DNA from: Promicromonospora iranensis
Lineage (GTDB): Bacteria > Actinomycetota > Actinomycetes > Actinomycetales > Cellulomonadaceae
Assembly (NCBI RefSeq): GCF_028994805.1
Contig: NZ_JAJQQP010000001.1
Coordinates: forward strand, 248,001-312,000
Length of the DNA: 64,000 nucleotides
Direction of reading: 5' to 3'
Made by a program: the position numbers and the translations under genes
Notes under the pieces: model-generated
Seen by the model: the letters and a program-made list of their open reading frames with translations, nothing else
Told to the model about the DNA's origin: nothing
Databases searched by the model: none
Shown here: piece after piece, positions 6,612 to 15,515 of the stretch
How the letters are laid out: the number at the start of each line of letters is the position of its first letter
Position numbering within the stretch: position 1 is the stretch's first letter

Positions 6612-8878
6612 GTCGAGAGCTCCTTCGTTCGGCGTGCATCATCCTGGTGGTCGAGCGTGTCGAGACCAGGGCCGGTCTCGGCGCGCTCGTCCACCGGGGC
6701 GTCGGGCAACGGCGTGACGTCCACGGCGCAGACCTTGAACTCCGGCATGCCGGAGATCGGGTCGGTCGCGTCGGTCGTCACCTGGTTGACGGACCCGATG
6801 CCGCTCCAGTGGAACGGCATGAAGACGGTGTCGGGGCGGACGGCGTCGGTCCAGCGCGCGACGGCCTCGACCCGGCCGCGCGAGCTCGTGAGGCGCACGC
6901 GGGCGCCGTCGGGCACCCCGATGCGGGAGCCCAGCACCGGGTGCAGCTCGACGTAGGGCTCGGCCACGAGGCGCTCCAGCTCCGCCACGCGGTGCGTCTG
7001 CGCACCCGACTGGTAGTGCTGCAGCACCCGGCCCGTGACCAGGTAGAACGGAGCCCCGGGGCGGACGTCGTCGCTCGGGCCCCCGTGGTCGACGGCGACC
7101 ATGCGCGCCCGTCCGTCCGGTGTGGCGAACCGTTCGAGGAAGAGCCGCGGCGTCCCCGGGTGCTCGGCCGGGGCGGCGGTGCCCGCAGCCGGGACCGGCC
7201 AGAACAGGCCCGGGCCGTCGGACGCCTCGTCGGCGTCGAGCCGCGCGTGGGACAGCCCGGAGTAGTCGGCGGGGCCGCCCGCGGAGGCGCGGGCCAGCTC
7301 GTCGAACACCACCGCCGGGTCGGTCGGGAACGTCAGCGGCTCGGACGCGCCGAGCCGGCGCGCCAGCTCGGCGAGGATCCACAGCTCGGAGCGCGCCTCG
7401 CCCGGGGGCGCCACGACGGCGCGACGGCGGATGACCCGCCCCTCGAGCGACGTCATGGTGCCCTCCTCCTCGGCCCACTGCGTCACGGGGAGCACGACGT
7501 CGGCCAGCAGCGCCGTCTCGCTCGGTACGAAGTCGCAGACGACCAGGAGCTCGAGGCTCTTCAGCCGCTCGATGACGCTGCTCGCGTTGGGGGCGCTGAC
7601 CACGAGGTTGGACCCGTGCACCAGCAGCGCGCGCGGCCCGCCCGGCGTGCCGAGGGACCTGAGCAGCTGTACGGCGGGGAGCCCCGGCCCGGGCAGCGTC
7701 TCGGGGTCGACGCCCCACACGGCGGCGACGTGCTCGCGTGCGGCAGGATCGTCGATCTTGCGGTAGCCGGGCAGCTGGTCGGCCTTCTGCCCGTGCTCGC
7801 GGCCGCCCTGGCCGTTGCCCTGACCGGTGATGGCCCCGTAGCCCGACCCGACCCGGCCCGGCAGGCCGAGCGCGAGCGCGAGGTTGATCGACGCCGTGAC
7901 CGTCGCGGTGCCCTGCGTGGACTGCTCGACACCGCGGCCGGTCAGCACGTACGCGCCGGTTCCGCCGTGCACCGGGGCGGCGGCGGCCAGCAGCCGGGCC
8001 ACCCGCCGGAGCTCGGTGGCGGGCACTCCCGAGACCGACTCGACCCGCTCCGGCCACCAGCCGGCGACGGACCGGGCGACATCGTCGAACCCGGTGGTGC
8101 GCTCGGCGAGGTACGCGCGGTCGGCGAGCCCTTCCGCGAGCACCACGTGCAGCAGCCCGAGCAGCACCGCGAGGTCCGTGCCGGGCACGGGCGCGAGGTG
8201 CACGCCCTCGGCCGGCTGGCCGGAGGCAGGGTCCTCCGCCAGCCGGGCCGTCGCGGACCGCCGCGGGTCGACGACGACGAGCCCGCCCGCCGACCGCGCC
8301 CCGGCGAGGTGCTGCACGGCGGGCGGCATGGTCTCCGCCAGGTTCGAGCCGAGGAGCAGGACCGCCTGCGCGCCCCCGACGTCGGACAACGGGAAGGGCA
8401 GGCCGCGGTCGACGCCGAACGACCTGTTCATCCCGGCCGCCGCCGAGGCCATGCAGAACCGGCCGTTGTAGTCGATGTTCGGGGTGCGCAGCACCGTGCG
8501 GGTGAACTTGCCGAGCGCGTAGGCCTTCTCGTTGGTGAGACCGCCCCCGCCGAACACCGCCACCGACTCGGGTCCGTGCTCTGCGGCCAGGGCGGCGAGC
8601 CGGGACGCGACCAGGTCGAGTGCCGCGGCCCAGCTGACCGGCTCCAGCTCACCGGACTCGCCCCGGACCAGCGGGGTGACGAGGCGGTCGGACGCCCCGA
8701 GCACCGCCGCCGACGTCCAGCCCTTCTGGCACAGCCCGCCCCGGTTGGTGGGGAAGTCGCGCGGCTGCACCTCGGGCGCGGCGGTCACGTCCGTGCGGGA
8801 GCGCGTCAGCGACATCCCGCACTGCAGGGCGCAGTACGGGCAGTGCGAGTCGACGGCAGTTCCGGGGGAAGCGAGCAT
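6608..8878 (-). CDS. nasA: Assimilatory nitrate reductase catalytic subunit (molybdopterin oxidoreductase)
   Basis: Reduces nitrate to nitrite in the cytoplasm using a bis-MGD molybdenum cofactor and one [4Fe-4S] cluster. Cluster ligands are Cys13, 16, 20 and 50 (SHCPYCALQC and GGLC). The molybdenum ligand is Cys142 in NGRFCMASAA, the Nas/Nap signature, which separates it from Ser- or Asp-liganded relatives. A C-terminal molydopterin-dinucleotide-binding domain follows (PFYLVTGRVLQHYQSGAQT). The chosen start at 8878 gives 756 residues and places the cluster at the N terminus; upstream frame belongs to narK. It begins two bases after the narK stop and ends overlapping the flavoprotein start. 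The last 20 or so residues are encoded by a palindromic repeat. Soluble: no Tat signal. Confidence 0.95.
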   Translation of the reverse strand: MLASPGTAVDSHCPYCALQCGMSLTRSRTDVTAAPEVQPRDFPTNRGGLCQKGWTSAAVLGASDRLVTPLVRGESGELEPVSWAAALDLVASRLAALAAEHGPESVAVFGGGGLTNEKAYALGKFTRTVLRTPNIDYNGRFCMASAAAGMNRSFGVDRGLPFPLSDVGGAQAVLLLGSNLAETMPPAVQHLAGARSAGGLVVVDPRRSATARLAEDPASGQPAEGVHLAPVPGTDLAVLLGLLHVVLAEGLADRAYLAERTTGFDDVARSVAGWWPERVESVSGVPATELRRVARLLAAAAPVHGGTGAYVLTGRGVEQSTQGTATVTASINLALALGLPGRVGSGYGAITGQGNGQGGREHGQKADQLPGYRKIDDPAAREHVAAVWGVDPETLPGPGLPAVQLLRSLGTPGGPRALLVHGSNLVVSAPNASSVIERLKSLELLVVCDFVPSETALLADVVLPVTQWAEEEGTMTSLEGRVIRRRAVVAPPGEARSELWILAELARRLGASEPLTFPTDPAVVFDELARASAGGPADYSGLSHARLDADEASDGPGLFWPVPAAGTAAPAEHPGTPRLFLERFATPDGRARMVAVDHGGPSDDVRPGAPFYLVTGRVLQHYQSGAQTHRVAELERLVAEPYVELHPVLGSRIGVPDGARVRLTSSRGRVEAVARWTDAVRPDTVFMPFHWSGIGSVNQVTTDATDPISGMPEFKVCAVDVTPLPDAPVDERAETGPGLDTLDHQDDARRTKELST
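6643..6670. repeat. TCGA-type palindrome in the 3' end of nasA
   Basis: Arms CCTGGTGGTCGA and TCGAGACCAGG (one base offset) around gcgtg. It lies in the last codons of nasA and encodes the tail region GLDTLDHQDD. The same type of TCGA palindrome recurs at the purF 3' end (57800-57824). Confidence 0.6.
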
Positions 8879-8880
8879 GT

Positions 8881-10248
8881 TCAGACCCGAGCCTCTGCCA
8901 TGGCGCCGCGTCCGTAGACGAACCAGCACACGAAGGCCATCACGGCGTACACCCCGATGAACAGCCACAGCGCGGGGACGAGCGACCCGGCCGCCGTGGT
9001 GGACAGCGCGAACCCGCGGGGGATGAGGAACCCGCCGAAGGCGCCGATCGCGCCGGCGATGCCGATGCACCCGGCGGCGGCCTTCGCCGTCGCGCCGCTC
9101 ACCCGGAAGACCGCAGGGATCATCCGGTAGACCGAGCCGTTGCCCACGCCCGTGGCCACGAACAGGATGAGGAAAGAGCCGAAGAACACGGGGAAGCTGC
9201 CCGTCCCGAGGGCCCAGATCGCGCCCATGGCACCGAGCGCCATCACGCCGAACGACCCGATGGTCATGATCATGCCGCCCACGCGGTCGGCGAGGATGCC
9301 GCCGAGCGGGCGGGCGATCGACCCGACGAGCGCGCCCAGGAAGGCGAGCGGCAGCGCGACGTCGGGGAACTCGGCCTTGAGCAGGGTCGGGAAGGCGCCC
9401 GCGTACCCGATGAACGAACCGAACGTGCCGATGTAGATGAAGCTGATGATCCACGTGTGCTTCTGGTGGACGGCCACGCCGAACGCGCGCGGGTCCGCCT
9501 TGGCCGTGGTGAGGTTGTCCATCCAGCGCCAGGCCAGGAACGCGGCGAGCAGGATGAACGGGATGAAGATGAGCCCGGCCCGCTCGAGCGCGACGCCGGC
9601 ACCCGCCACGATGACGAGCGGGACCGCGAGCTGGACGGCCGCCGTGCCGATGTTGCCGCCCGCGGCGTTCCAGCCGAGGGCCGCGCCCTTCTCCCGCTCG
9701 GGGAAGAAGAACGAGATGTTCGCCATCGAGGACGCGAAGTTGCCGCCGCCCAGGCCCGCGAGCGCCGCCGCACCGAGCAGCACGGGGAACGGGGTGGTCG
9801 GGTCGCTGACCGTGAGGATGAGCGCACCGATCGGCAGCAGCAGGAGCAGCGCGGAGACGATGGTCCAGTTGCGTCCGCCGAACACGGGGACCGCGAACGT
9901 GTAGGGGATGCGGAGCGTGGCGCCGACGAGGGCGGGCACCGAGATGAGCCAGAACATCTGGTCGACGGTCAGGTCGAAGCCCGCCGCGGGCAGCTGCGGC
10001 ACGACGATCGACCACAGGGCCCAGGCCCCGAACCCGAGGAACTCGGCGAAGATCGAGAGCACGAGGTTGCGGCGGGCGGTCCGGCGTCCGCCGTCCTCCC
10101 AGAGGGTCTTGTCCTCGGGGTCCCAGTGGTCGATCCAGCGTCCGGTGTACCGCTGGATGGCTGACCTCGGCGCCGTTTCGGTGGCGGTCGAGCCGATGGG
10201 CTCGCTCGCGGCCGAAGTCTGGTCGTCACGTGTTGTCGGAGTGGACAC
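8881..10248 (-). CDS. narK: MFS nitrate/nitrite transporter NarK
   Basis: Inner-membrane nitrate importer of the NarK/NNP family, 455 residues with about 12 membrane helices. Both nitrate signatures are visible: GGGNFASSMANISFFFPE and GVGNGSVYRMIPAVF. The start is the GTG at 10248, preceded by AGGGAGG with a 5-base spacer; the upstream ATG at 10371 would add an arginine-rich stretch with no ribosome site. The N-terminal 60 or so residues before the first helix are hydrophilic (WIDHWDPEDKTLWEDGG), as in other actinobacterial NarK proteins. It heads the narK-nasA-nasB operon and therefore supplies the substrate to the enzyme encoded next. Confidence 0.94.
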   Translation of the reverse strand: MSTPTTRDDQTSAASEPIGSTATETAPRSAIQRYTGRWIDHWDPEDKTLWEDGGRRTARRNLVLSIFAEFLGFGAWALWSIVVPQLPAAGFDLTVDQMFWLISVPALVGATLRIPYTFAVPVFGGRNWTIVSALLLLLPIGALILTVSDPTTPFPVLLGAAALAGLGGGNFASSMANISFFFPEREKGAALGWNAAGGNIGTAAVQLAVPLVIVAGAGVALERAGLIFIPFILLAAFLAWRWMDNLTTAKADPRAFGVAVHQKHTWIISFIYIGTFGSFIGYAGAFPTLLKAEFPDVALPLAFLGALVGSIARPLGGILADRVGGMIMTIGSFGVMALGAMGAIWALGTGSFPVFFGSFLILFVATGVGNGSVYRMIPAVFRVSGATAKAAAGCIGIAGAIGAFGGFLIPRGFALSTTAAGSLVPALWLFIGVYAVMAFVCWFVYGRGAMAEARV

Positions 10249-10387
10249 GTTGTCCTCCCTGCATGGGCGTATGCCCGACGACGCCGGGCGCGCCCGGATC
10301 GACAGGCGCCGGATCCGGGGCCGGCCCGACGTCGGACCGACGCGTATGAACCTAGGGAGGCGGTGTTTCATCGCCCGACAAAGAGCA

Positions 10388-10403
10388 GTTAATCGACCGT
10401 AAG
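10388..10403 (-). promoter_or_regulatory. Candidate GlnR-type site upstream of narK
   Basis: On the minus strand the sequence reads CTTAC-N6-TTAAC, keeping the AC-N9-AC spacing of actinobacterial GlnR boxes (GTnAC-N6-GAAAC); a weaker pair TTGTC and GAAAC continues downstream. GlnR activates nitrate assimilation in Streptomyces and mycobacteria, so the position about 140 bases upstream of narK is apt. The match is imperfect and rests on inspection alone. Confidence 0.35.
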
Positions 10404-10515
10404 GAAGAACGCACAGTCGTCTGCTGCGCCGTGTGAGGGGTTGCCCACGGCACCGGCACGCGGTGCACCGGTTCGAGGGCGACTACGGGACCGGGCTCTC
10501 GGGGCCGGCCGGGTG

Positions 10516-10905
10516 TCACCCGACCGGCGTCAGCACCTCCACGCGGTTGCCCGCGCCGTCGAACGTGTGGAAGCGCTCGTAGCCGTCGAAGGTGTGGCGG
10601 TCCTTCCAGGTGATCCCGAAGCCGAGCGCTTCCAGGCGGGCACCGATGGACTCGAGGTGCGCCACGTCGTCGGCCACCAGGGCCGGGTGCGCCTTGCGGG
10701 CGGGTGTGAACGGCTCCTGGACGCCGACGTGGATCTCGGCGGTCGTGCGGCCCTCCTCGTCGAAGTCGCGGAACCAGCAGAGGGCCCGGCCCGCAAGCCC
10801 TTCCGGCGTCGGGACCTCGGTGAGGCCGAGGCCTTCGCCGTAGAAGCGGCGGGCGGCGCCCTCGCCGCCGGGCGGGCAGGCAACCTGGACGTGATGAAGG
10901 CGCAT
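10516..10905 (-). CDS. VOC (glyoxalase/bleomycin-resistance) family protein
   Basis: A 129-residue single VOC domain. It opens with MRLHHVQVACPPG (first beta strand with the metal-position His), has FYGEGLGLTEVP, and closes with NRVEVLTPVG, the second metal-site Glu. These are the standard landmarks of the family, which includes glyoxalases, dioxygenases and antibiotic-binding proteins. The substrate is unknown. It is a stand-alone gene divergent from moeA, with no evident link to nitrate use beyond position. Confidence 0.85.
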   Translation of the reverse strand: MRLHHVQVACPPGGEGAARRFYGEGLGLTEVPTPEGLAGRALCWFRDFDEEGRTTAEIHVGVQEPFTPARKAHPALVADDVAHLESIGARLEALGFGITWKDRHTFDGYERFHTFDGAGNRVEVLTPVG

Positions 10906-10982
10906 GGCAGCGATTATGGCTGCTCACACCACCCGGCGTCAGGCTGTGCGGGCTCCGAAACCACTGTCGTCCCCGGCTGTCC

Positions 10983-10988
10983 TATGGT
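10983..10988 (+). promoter_or_regulatory. Leaderless -10 box of moeA
   Basis: TATGGT lies seven bases before the ATG at 10996, and there is no Shine-Dalgarno. This spacing puts the transcript start at or next to the start codon and is the reason for choosing 10996 over the ATG at 10984. Confidence 0.55.
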
Positions 10989-10995
10989 CGGACCC

Positions 10996-12354
10996 ATGGA
11001 GCCGCAGGTGCGCAGCGTCACCGAGCACGTCGAGCACGTGCTCGCCCTGGTCGCCCCGCTGCGCGCCGGCACGCGGGACCTGGACGACGCGCTCGGCTCG
11101 GTCCTCGCCGAAGACCTGTATGCCGCGGTCTCCGTCCCACCCTTCGACAGCGCCGCGATGGACGGATACGCCGTGCGGTCGGCGGACCTGCCGCCCGACG
11201 GGAGCCCGGTGACCCTCCGGGTGACCGGCGACGTCGCGGCAGGGCCGAGCCGCCTGCCCGAGGTCAGGACGGGGCAGGCCGTACGGATCATGACCGGTGC
11301 CCCGCTCCCGTCCGGGGCGGACGCCGTGATCCCCGTGGAACACACCTCGACCGGCCGGTTCGTCGCGGGCGCGCCCCGGGCGGAGAAGTCCGTCACGCTC
11401 GCCCGACGGCCGCGGCCGCACGTCCGGAGCGCGGGCGAGGACGTACGCCAGGGGGAGCTCCTCGCGCACGCGGGGACGGAGGTGACGGCGGCGCAGGTCG
11501 GTGGGCTGGCCGCATCCGGGGCGGTGCGCGTACCGGTCCGACGCCGGCCGCTGGTCGCCGTCGTCTCCACCGGCTCCGAGCTGGTGCCTGTCGGCAGCGT
11601 GCTCGGCCCGGGGCAGATCACCGACTCCAACGGGCCGATGCTCGCGGCGGCTGCCCGCTCGGCCGGTGCCGACGTCGTCCGGTTCGGGCCGGTGCCCGAC
11701 GACCTGGAGGCCCTTCGTCGAACGCTCGACCGGGCCGTGCGGGCTGGCGACGACGGCGCGCGGGCCGACCTGATCCTGACCGCCGGCGGCGTGTCGGCGG
11801 GCGCTGCGGACGTGGTCCGGGAGGTCCTGGCGGCATCGGCACCCGGGCCGGACGGCGGCTCCGGCGCGACCGACGTCGACGTCGCCACCGTCGCCATGTC
11901 CCCCGGCAAGCCGCAGGCGCTGGCCCGCTGGGGCGGCGTGCCGTGGCTGGCCCTGCCGGGCAACCCGGTGGGCGCTTACGCGTCGTTCGAGCTGTTCGCC
12001 CGCCCGGCCATCGACCGCCTTCGTGGCGAGAGCTCGTCGGGGCGGCACCCCGTTCGCGGGGTGTGGTGCTCCGAGTCGACGATGTCCACGCAGAGCGGCA
12101 CACCTCGCGCGGTACGACTTGCCGCCGCGACGGGCTGGTCCGGATCGCCCGGACGGCTGCTCGTGCTCCCGGTCCGGCTCACCCCGCTGCCCGAGAGCGG
12201 CACGGTGGCCGGCGCGGGACCTGTCGGCGTCGTACCCGCGGGCTCCCACCACTCCCTCTCCGCGCTCGCCACCGCTGACGGCCTGGCCCTCGTCCCGCCG
12301 GACGTGGACAAGGTCCGCGCCGGGGACCTCGTCCGAGTACTGCTCCTGCGATGA
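10996..12354 (+). CDS. moeA: Molybdopterin molybdenumtransferase MoeA
   Basis: Inserts molybdate into adenylylated molybdopterin, the last common step of molybdenum-cofactor synthesis. The 452 residues contain the MoeA landmarks: PPFDSAAMDGYAVRS near residue 50, IMTGAPLPSGADAVIPVE, the central VVSTGSELV and TAGGVSAGAADVV strands of the MoCF domain, and MSPGKPQALARWGGVPWLALPGNP. The C-terminal domain IV follows. It is first in a three-gene coupled operon, overlapping mobA by four bases. Its product is needed by the NasA nitrate reductase encoded 2 kb away, so the whole left region forms one functional unit. Confidence 0.95.
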   Translation: MEPQVRSVTEHVEHVLALVAPLRAGTRDLDDALGSVLAEDLYAAVSVPPFDSAAMDGYAVRSADLPPDGSPVTLRVTGDVAAGPSRLPEVRTGQAVRIMTGAPLPSGADAVIPVEHTSTGRFVAGAPRAEKSVTLARRPRPHVRSAGEDVRQGELLAHAGTEVTAAQVGGLAASGAVRVPVRRRPLVAVVSTGSELVPVGSVLGPGQITDSNGPMLAAAARSAGADVVRFGPVPDDLEALRRTLDRAVRAGDDGARADLILTAGGVSAGAADVVREVLAASAPGPDGGSGATDVDVATVAMSPGKPQALARWGGVPWLALPGNPVGAYASFELFARPAIDRLRGESSSGRHPVRGVWCSESTMSTQSGTPRAVRLAAATGWSGSPGRLLVLPVRLTPLPESGTVAGAGPVGVVPAGSHHSLSALATADGLALVPPDVDKVRAGDLVRVLLLR

Positions 12355-12989
12355 CGGTGCCCCTGTCCGACACGCCGCCCGGGGTCACCTACGACGCCGT
12401 GGTGCTGGCGGGCGGCCGAGCCGCGCGGCTGGGCGGTACTGCCAAGGCGCGCCTCGTCGTCGACGGCGAGCCGCTGCTCGACCGGGCGCTCACGGCGAGC
12501 GGCCGAGCCCGAGAGGTTGTAGTGGTGGGCCCGCCGGAGCTCGCCGACGCGCTGGCCGGCGTCCGCCCGGCGCCCGTGCTCACGCGGGAGGACCCCCCGT
12601 TCGGCGGCCCGGTCGCGGGCCTGGCCGCCGGTCTTCGCGCCCTCCCGACCCCTGCAGCGGCGTGGGTGCTGCTCCTGGCGGTGGACGTGCCGTACGCCGC
12701 GGGCGCGATCGCGCTCCTGGAACAGGCCGTCTCCCGTGCACCCGTGGACGGTGCCTACCTGGTGCGTGCGGGCCGGGCCCAGTGGCTGGTGGGCCTGTAC
12801 CGCCGCGCTGCCCTCGACGCGGCGCTCCTCGGGATCGTCCCGGACGGTGCCCCGATGAAACGCGTGGTCGGCGGGTTTCGCTGCGCGGAGGTGCCCGACC
12901 GGGCAGGCTGGAGCGACGACATCGACACCCCGGCGGACGCGGCCCGGCTCGGGGCGACGACCGACGACCACCGAAAGGACCTGAGATGA
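12351..12989 (+). CDS. mobA: Molybdenum cofactor guanylyltransferase (MobA-like NTP transferase)
   Basis: Expected to add GMP to molybdopterin to form the MGD cofactor used by bis-MGD enzymes such as NasA. The 212-residue protein has the nucleotidyltransferase opening VVLAGGRAARLGGTAK (family: LAGGxxxRxGxxK), the FGGPVAGLAAGL segment that contacts the nucleotide, and the metal-binding VDVPY strand. The tail SDDIDTPADA is typical of the MobA fold. It overlaps both neighbours by four bases. MobA and the CTP-specific MocA are hard to tell apart by eye; the Mo-bis-MGD enzyme nearby favours MobA. Confidence 0.85.
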   Translation: MTVPLSDTPPGVTYDAVVLAGGRAARLGGTAKARLVVDGEPLLDRALTASGRAREVVVVGPPELADALAGVRPAPVLTREDPPFGGPVAGLAAGLRALPTPAAAWVLLLAVDVPYAAGAIALLEQAVSRAPVDGAYLVRAGRAQWLVGLYRRAALDAALLGIVPDGAPMKRVVGGFRCAEVPDRAGWSDDIDTPADAARLGATTDDHRKDLR

Positions 12990-13246
12990 CAGATCTCGAC
13001 AGCTGGGTAGAGGCGCTGGAGGCAGAGCTCGGCCTTCCGCGGGGGACCGTCGACGTCGCGGCGGTCCTCGACCTCGCCCGCGACGCCGCGCACGCCGTCG
13101 CCCGCCCGGCCGCACCGGTCACCACCTACGCGGTGGGCTTCGCTGCCGGCCTCGCCGCGGCCGGGGACATGGGCGCCACGGCGAGCAGCGGACCGGACGC
13201 GGCGGAGAAGGCGGGCAACCTCGCGGCGCGCTGGGTCACCGGCTGA
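12986..13246 (+). CDS. DUF6457 family small protein in the molybdenum-cofactor operon
   Basis: An 86-residue soluble protein resembling the actinobacterial DUF6457 family: MTDLDSWVEALEAELGL, then a helical DVAAVLDLARDAAHAVARPAAPVTTY segment typical of the family, then a Gly/Ala-rich tail. The ATG at 12986 overlaps the mobA stop (ATGA) and has a GAAAGG ribosome site. Its coupling to mobA suggests a role in cofactor handling, but no biochemical function is established. The 3' end overlaps the convergent MFS gene by 11 bases. Confidence 0.75.
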   Translation: MTDLDSWVEALEAELGLPRGTVDVAAVLDLARDAAHAVARPAAPVTTYAVGFAAGLAAAGDMGATASSGPDAAEKAGNLAARWVTG

Positions 13247-14561
13247 TCGCCGCACACGCCGAACCGGCAACGAGCACCGCAGCCGTCGCACCGAGCGCCC
13301 ACGGCATGCCCGCCGCCAGGTAGATCCCCCCGATCGTGGCGATCGCCACGGTCTGCGCGACGAGCGGACCAGTGGTGTTGAGCGCCGAGAACGCGGACGC
13401 CCGGACGGGCGGAACCAGGTCCGAGAGGCCGGCGACCAGCGGGCTGTATCCCGCCGCGTGCCCGGCGCCCGCGAGCACGAGGAGCGGCGCGAGGCTCCAC
13501 GGTGAAGCCCCGGTCGCGACCACGGCCACCACGGTCGCCAGCACGACCGGCCCGGCGACGGGAAGCGCACGCACCACACGTTCCGGCATCCGGGTCCAGG
13601 TCAGGCTCATGATCCCGAACCCCGCGGTGTACGGGAGAAAGGCGAGGCCGGCGGCGAGCGGTGTCCAGCCCAGATCGTCCTGGACGTGCAGCGTGAAGGT
13701 GAAGAGAAATGCCGCGTAGCAGCCCATCACCACGGCGCACGCGAGCAGGCCGGGCTTCATGCCGCGCGGTTGCAGCACGACAAGGTCGAGCACAGGTCGC
13801 CGCGCCCGTCCCCGGTGCCTGACGAACCACGCGAGCAGCACCAACGAACCGCCCAGGACGATCCACGTCCACCAGGGTGAGCCGGACTCCCGGCCCAGGG
13901 TGAGCGCCGCCGTGAACGCGGCCATGCCGAGCGCGAGGGCTGCGATGCCCGGCACGTCGAAGTCGCCCGCCCGTACTCGATCAGGTCGCACCACAGCTCC
14001 GCCCGGGGCGAGGACCCGTCCCGGCACCGCGAGCAGCAGGACGCCGACCGGCACGTTGACCAGGAACACTGGTCGCCACGACATGCCGAACAGGTCCGCC
14101 GACACCAGCAGGCCGCCGAGCACCTGGCCCAACGCGACCCCCAGGGCGAGGACCATCGAGTAGACGCCCACCGCCCGCCGTCGGGCAGCGCCCTGGAAGT
14201 GGTGCTGGATCAGCGAGAACACCTGCGGGACGAGCAGCGCCGCTCCCACGGCCTGCGCGGCGCGCGCCGCGACGAGCGCACCCGGCGTCGGCGCCAGGCC
14301 GCAGCACAGCGACGCGGCGGTGAAGACGGTCAGCCCCCACCGGAACACTCTGTGGTGGCCGAAGAGGTCTCCGAGCCGGGCTCCCGTGACGATCAGGCTC
14401 GCGAGCACCAGGAGGTAGCACGAGAGCACCAGCTGTTGCGTCGCGCCCGTCGCGCCGAGGTCCCGCTGGATGGCAGGGAGCGCGACATTGGCGATCGAGC
14501 CGTCCATCGACGCCATGGTCTGTGCGGTGAGGAGCACCGTGAGGAGCAGAGGTCTGCGCAT
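13236..14561 (-). CDS. MFS transporter, DHA2/EmrB-like drug exporter
   Basis: A 441-residue integral membrane protein with 12-14 hydrophobic helices. The first helix holds MASMDGSIANVALPAI (the DHA motif D1-like, LD.(T/S)IVNVALP), followed by the motif-A loop GARLGDLFGHHRVFRWG and the motif-C region GVALGQVLGGLL. These mark drug:H+ antiporters. The start ATG at 14561 is directly before the first helix. It is divergent from an AraC-type regulator with an 81-base shared intergenic region, which suggests control by that regulator. The substrate is unknown. It is rather short for a 14-helix DHA2 protein. Confidence 0.88.
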   Translation of the reverse strand: MRRPLLLTVLLTAQTMASMDGSIANVALPAIQRDLGATGATQQLVLSCYLLVLASLIVTGARLGDLFGHHRVFRWGLTVFTAASLCCGLAPTPGALVAARAAQAVGAALLVPQVFSLIQHHFQGAARRRAVGVYSMVLALGVALGQVLGGLLVSADLFGMSWRPVFLVNVPVGVLLLAVPGRVLAPGGAVVRPDRVRAGDFDVPGIAALALGMAAFTAALTLGRESGSPWWTWIVLGGSLVLLAWFVRHRGRARRPVLDLVVLQPRGMKPGLLACAVVMGCYAAFLFTFTLHVQDDLGWTPLAAGLAFLPYTAGFGIMSLTWTRMPERVVRALPVAGPVVLATVVAVVATGASPWSLAPLLVLAGAGHAAGYSPLVAGLSDLVPPVRASAFSALNTTGPLVAQTVAIATIGGIYLAAGMPWALGATAAVLVAGSACAAISR

Positions 14562-14642
14562 CGCCCCAGCGTCCGACCGGGGGTGGGGCCGGGTCTTGAA
14601 GATCCTTGCTCGAGTGTCGGTGAGCGCGGCTACGGTGGCCGC

Positions 14643-15452
14643 GTGCGCCGGTCCACGCCCGTCCTCACCGCGCCCGAGTACTCGGTGCGGGTCGTCGCGT
14701 GCGCCGACGAGCACCACGGGTGGTCCACGGCGGAGCCGTCCGACTCGTTCGGGCTCGTCCTCCCCCGGCGAGGGCGCTTCCGGCTGATGAGCGAAGGTGT
14801 CGAGCAGGCCGTGGACGTCACGCAGGGCTACGCCCAGATGCCGGGCGTGGAGCAGCAGTTCGCGCACCCGTCCGGCGGTGACATGTGCACGTTCGTGTCC
14901 GTGGGCGCCAGGCTCTGGCGTGAGATCACCGGTGACCGGGCGGTGCCCCAGGTCGTGCGGGTCGACGGCGTCGCCGAGCTGGCCCACCGGCTCCTGCTGC
15001 GATCGGCGCGCGGCTCCGCGGACCCCGCCGAGCGCCTGGTCCGCACGGTGGCTGCCGCCGCACGAACCTCGCCGTCGGACGACGCCCCGGCTGCGGCCAG
15101 GACCCCGGGCGCGCGTGCTGCCCGCGCGCGCTTGGTCGCGCGGGCGCGGGACGCCGTGCTGGAAGACGTTCCCCAGGCGCGCGACCTGGTGAGCCTCGCC
15201 CGGGTGCTGGGAACCTCGCCCGCCCATCTCAGCCGGGTGTTCCAGGCGGAGACCGGTGCCAGCCTCACCCGATTCCGCAACCGGGTACGGGTCAGCCGGG
15301 TGCTGGAACGGCTCGAGGCAGGAGACGGCGACCTGGCCGCGATCGCCGGTGATCTCGGCTTCGCCGACCAGGCCCACCTGACCCGCACCGTCCGGGCCAC
15401 GACCGGCGCCACCCCTGGCCGGTTGCGCCGGTCGTTCGCACCGGTTCCGTGA
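14643..15452 (+). CDS. AraC family transcriptional regulator
   Basis: A 269-residue regulator with an N-terminal cupin-like sensing half and a C-terminal pair of helix-turn-helices: ARDLVSLARVLGTSPAHLSRVFQAETG and then LAAIAGDLGFADQAHLTRTVRATTGATPGRLR (read in parts). The latter is the AraC signature. The GTG start at 14643 is chosen because TACGGT at 14631-14636 sits six bases upstream; the open frame further left has no initiation signal. It is divergent from an MFS exporter and probably controls it, perhaps in response to the exported compound. The ligand is not predictable. Confidence 0.88.
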   Translation: MRRSTPVLTAPEYSVRVVACADEHHGWSTAEPSDSFGLVLPRRGRFRLMSEGVEQAVDVTQGYAQMPGVEQQFAHPSGGDMCTFVSVGARLWREITGDRAVPQVVRVDGVAELAHRLLLRSARGSADPAERLVRTVAAAARTSPSDDAPAAARTPGARAARARLVARARDAVLEDVPQARDLVSLARVLGTSPAHLSRVFQAETGASLTRFRNRVRVSRVLERLEAGDGDLAAIAGDLGFADQAHLTRTVRATTGATPGRLRRSFAPVP

Positions 15453-15515
15453 GTCTGGCGCGTACGCCTCGGACCGGCAGACCGGGTGTCGGTGGTCCCG
15501 CCTAGGGTGTGGCGC

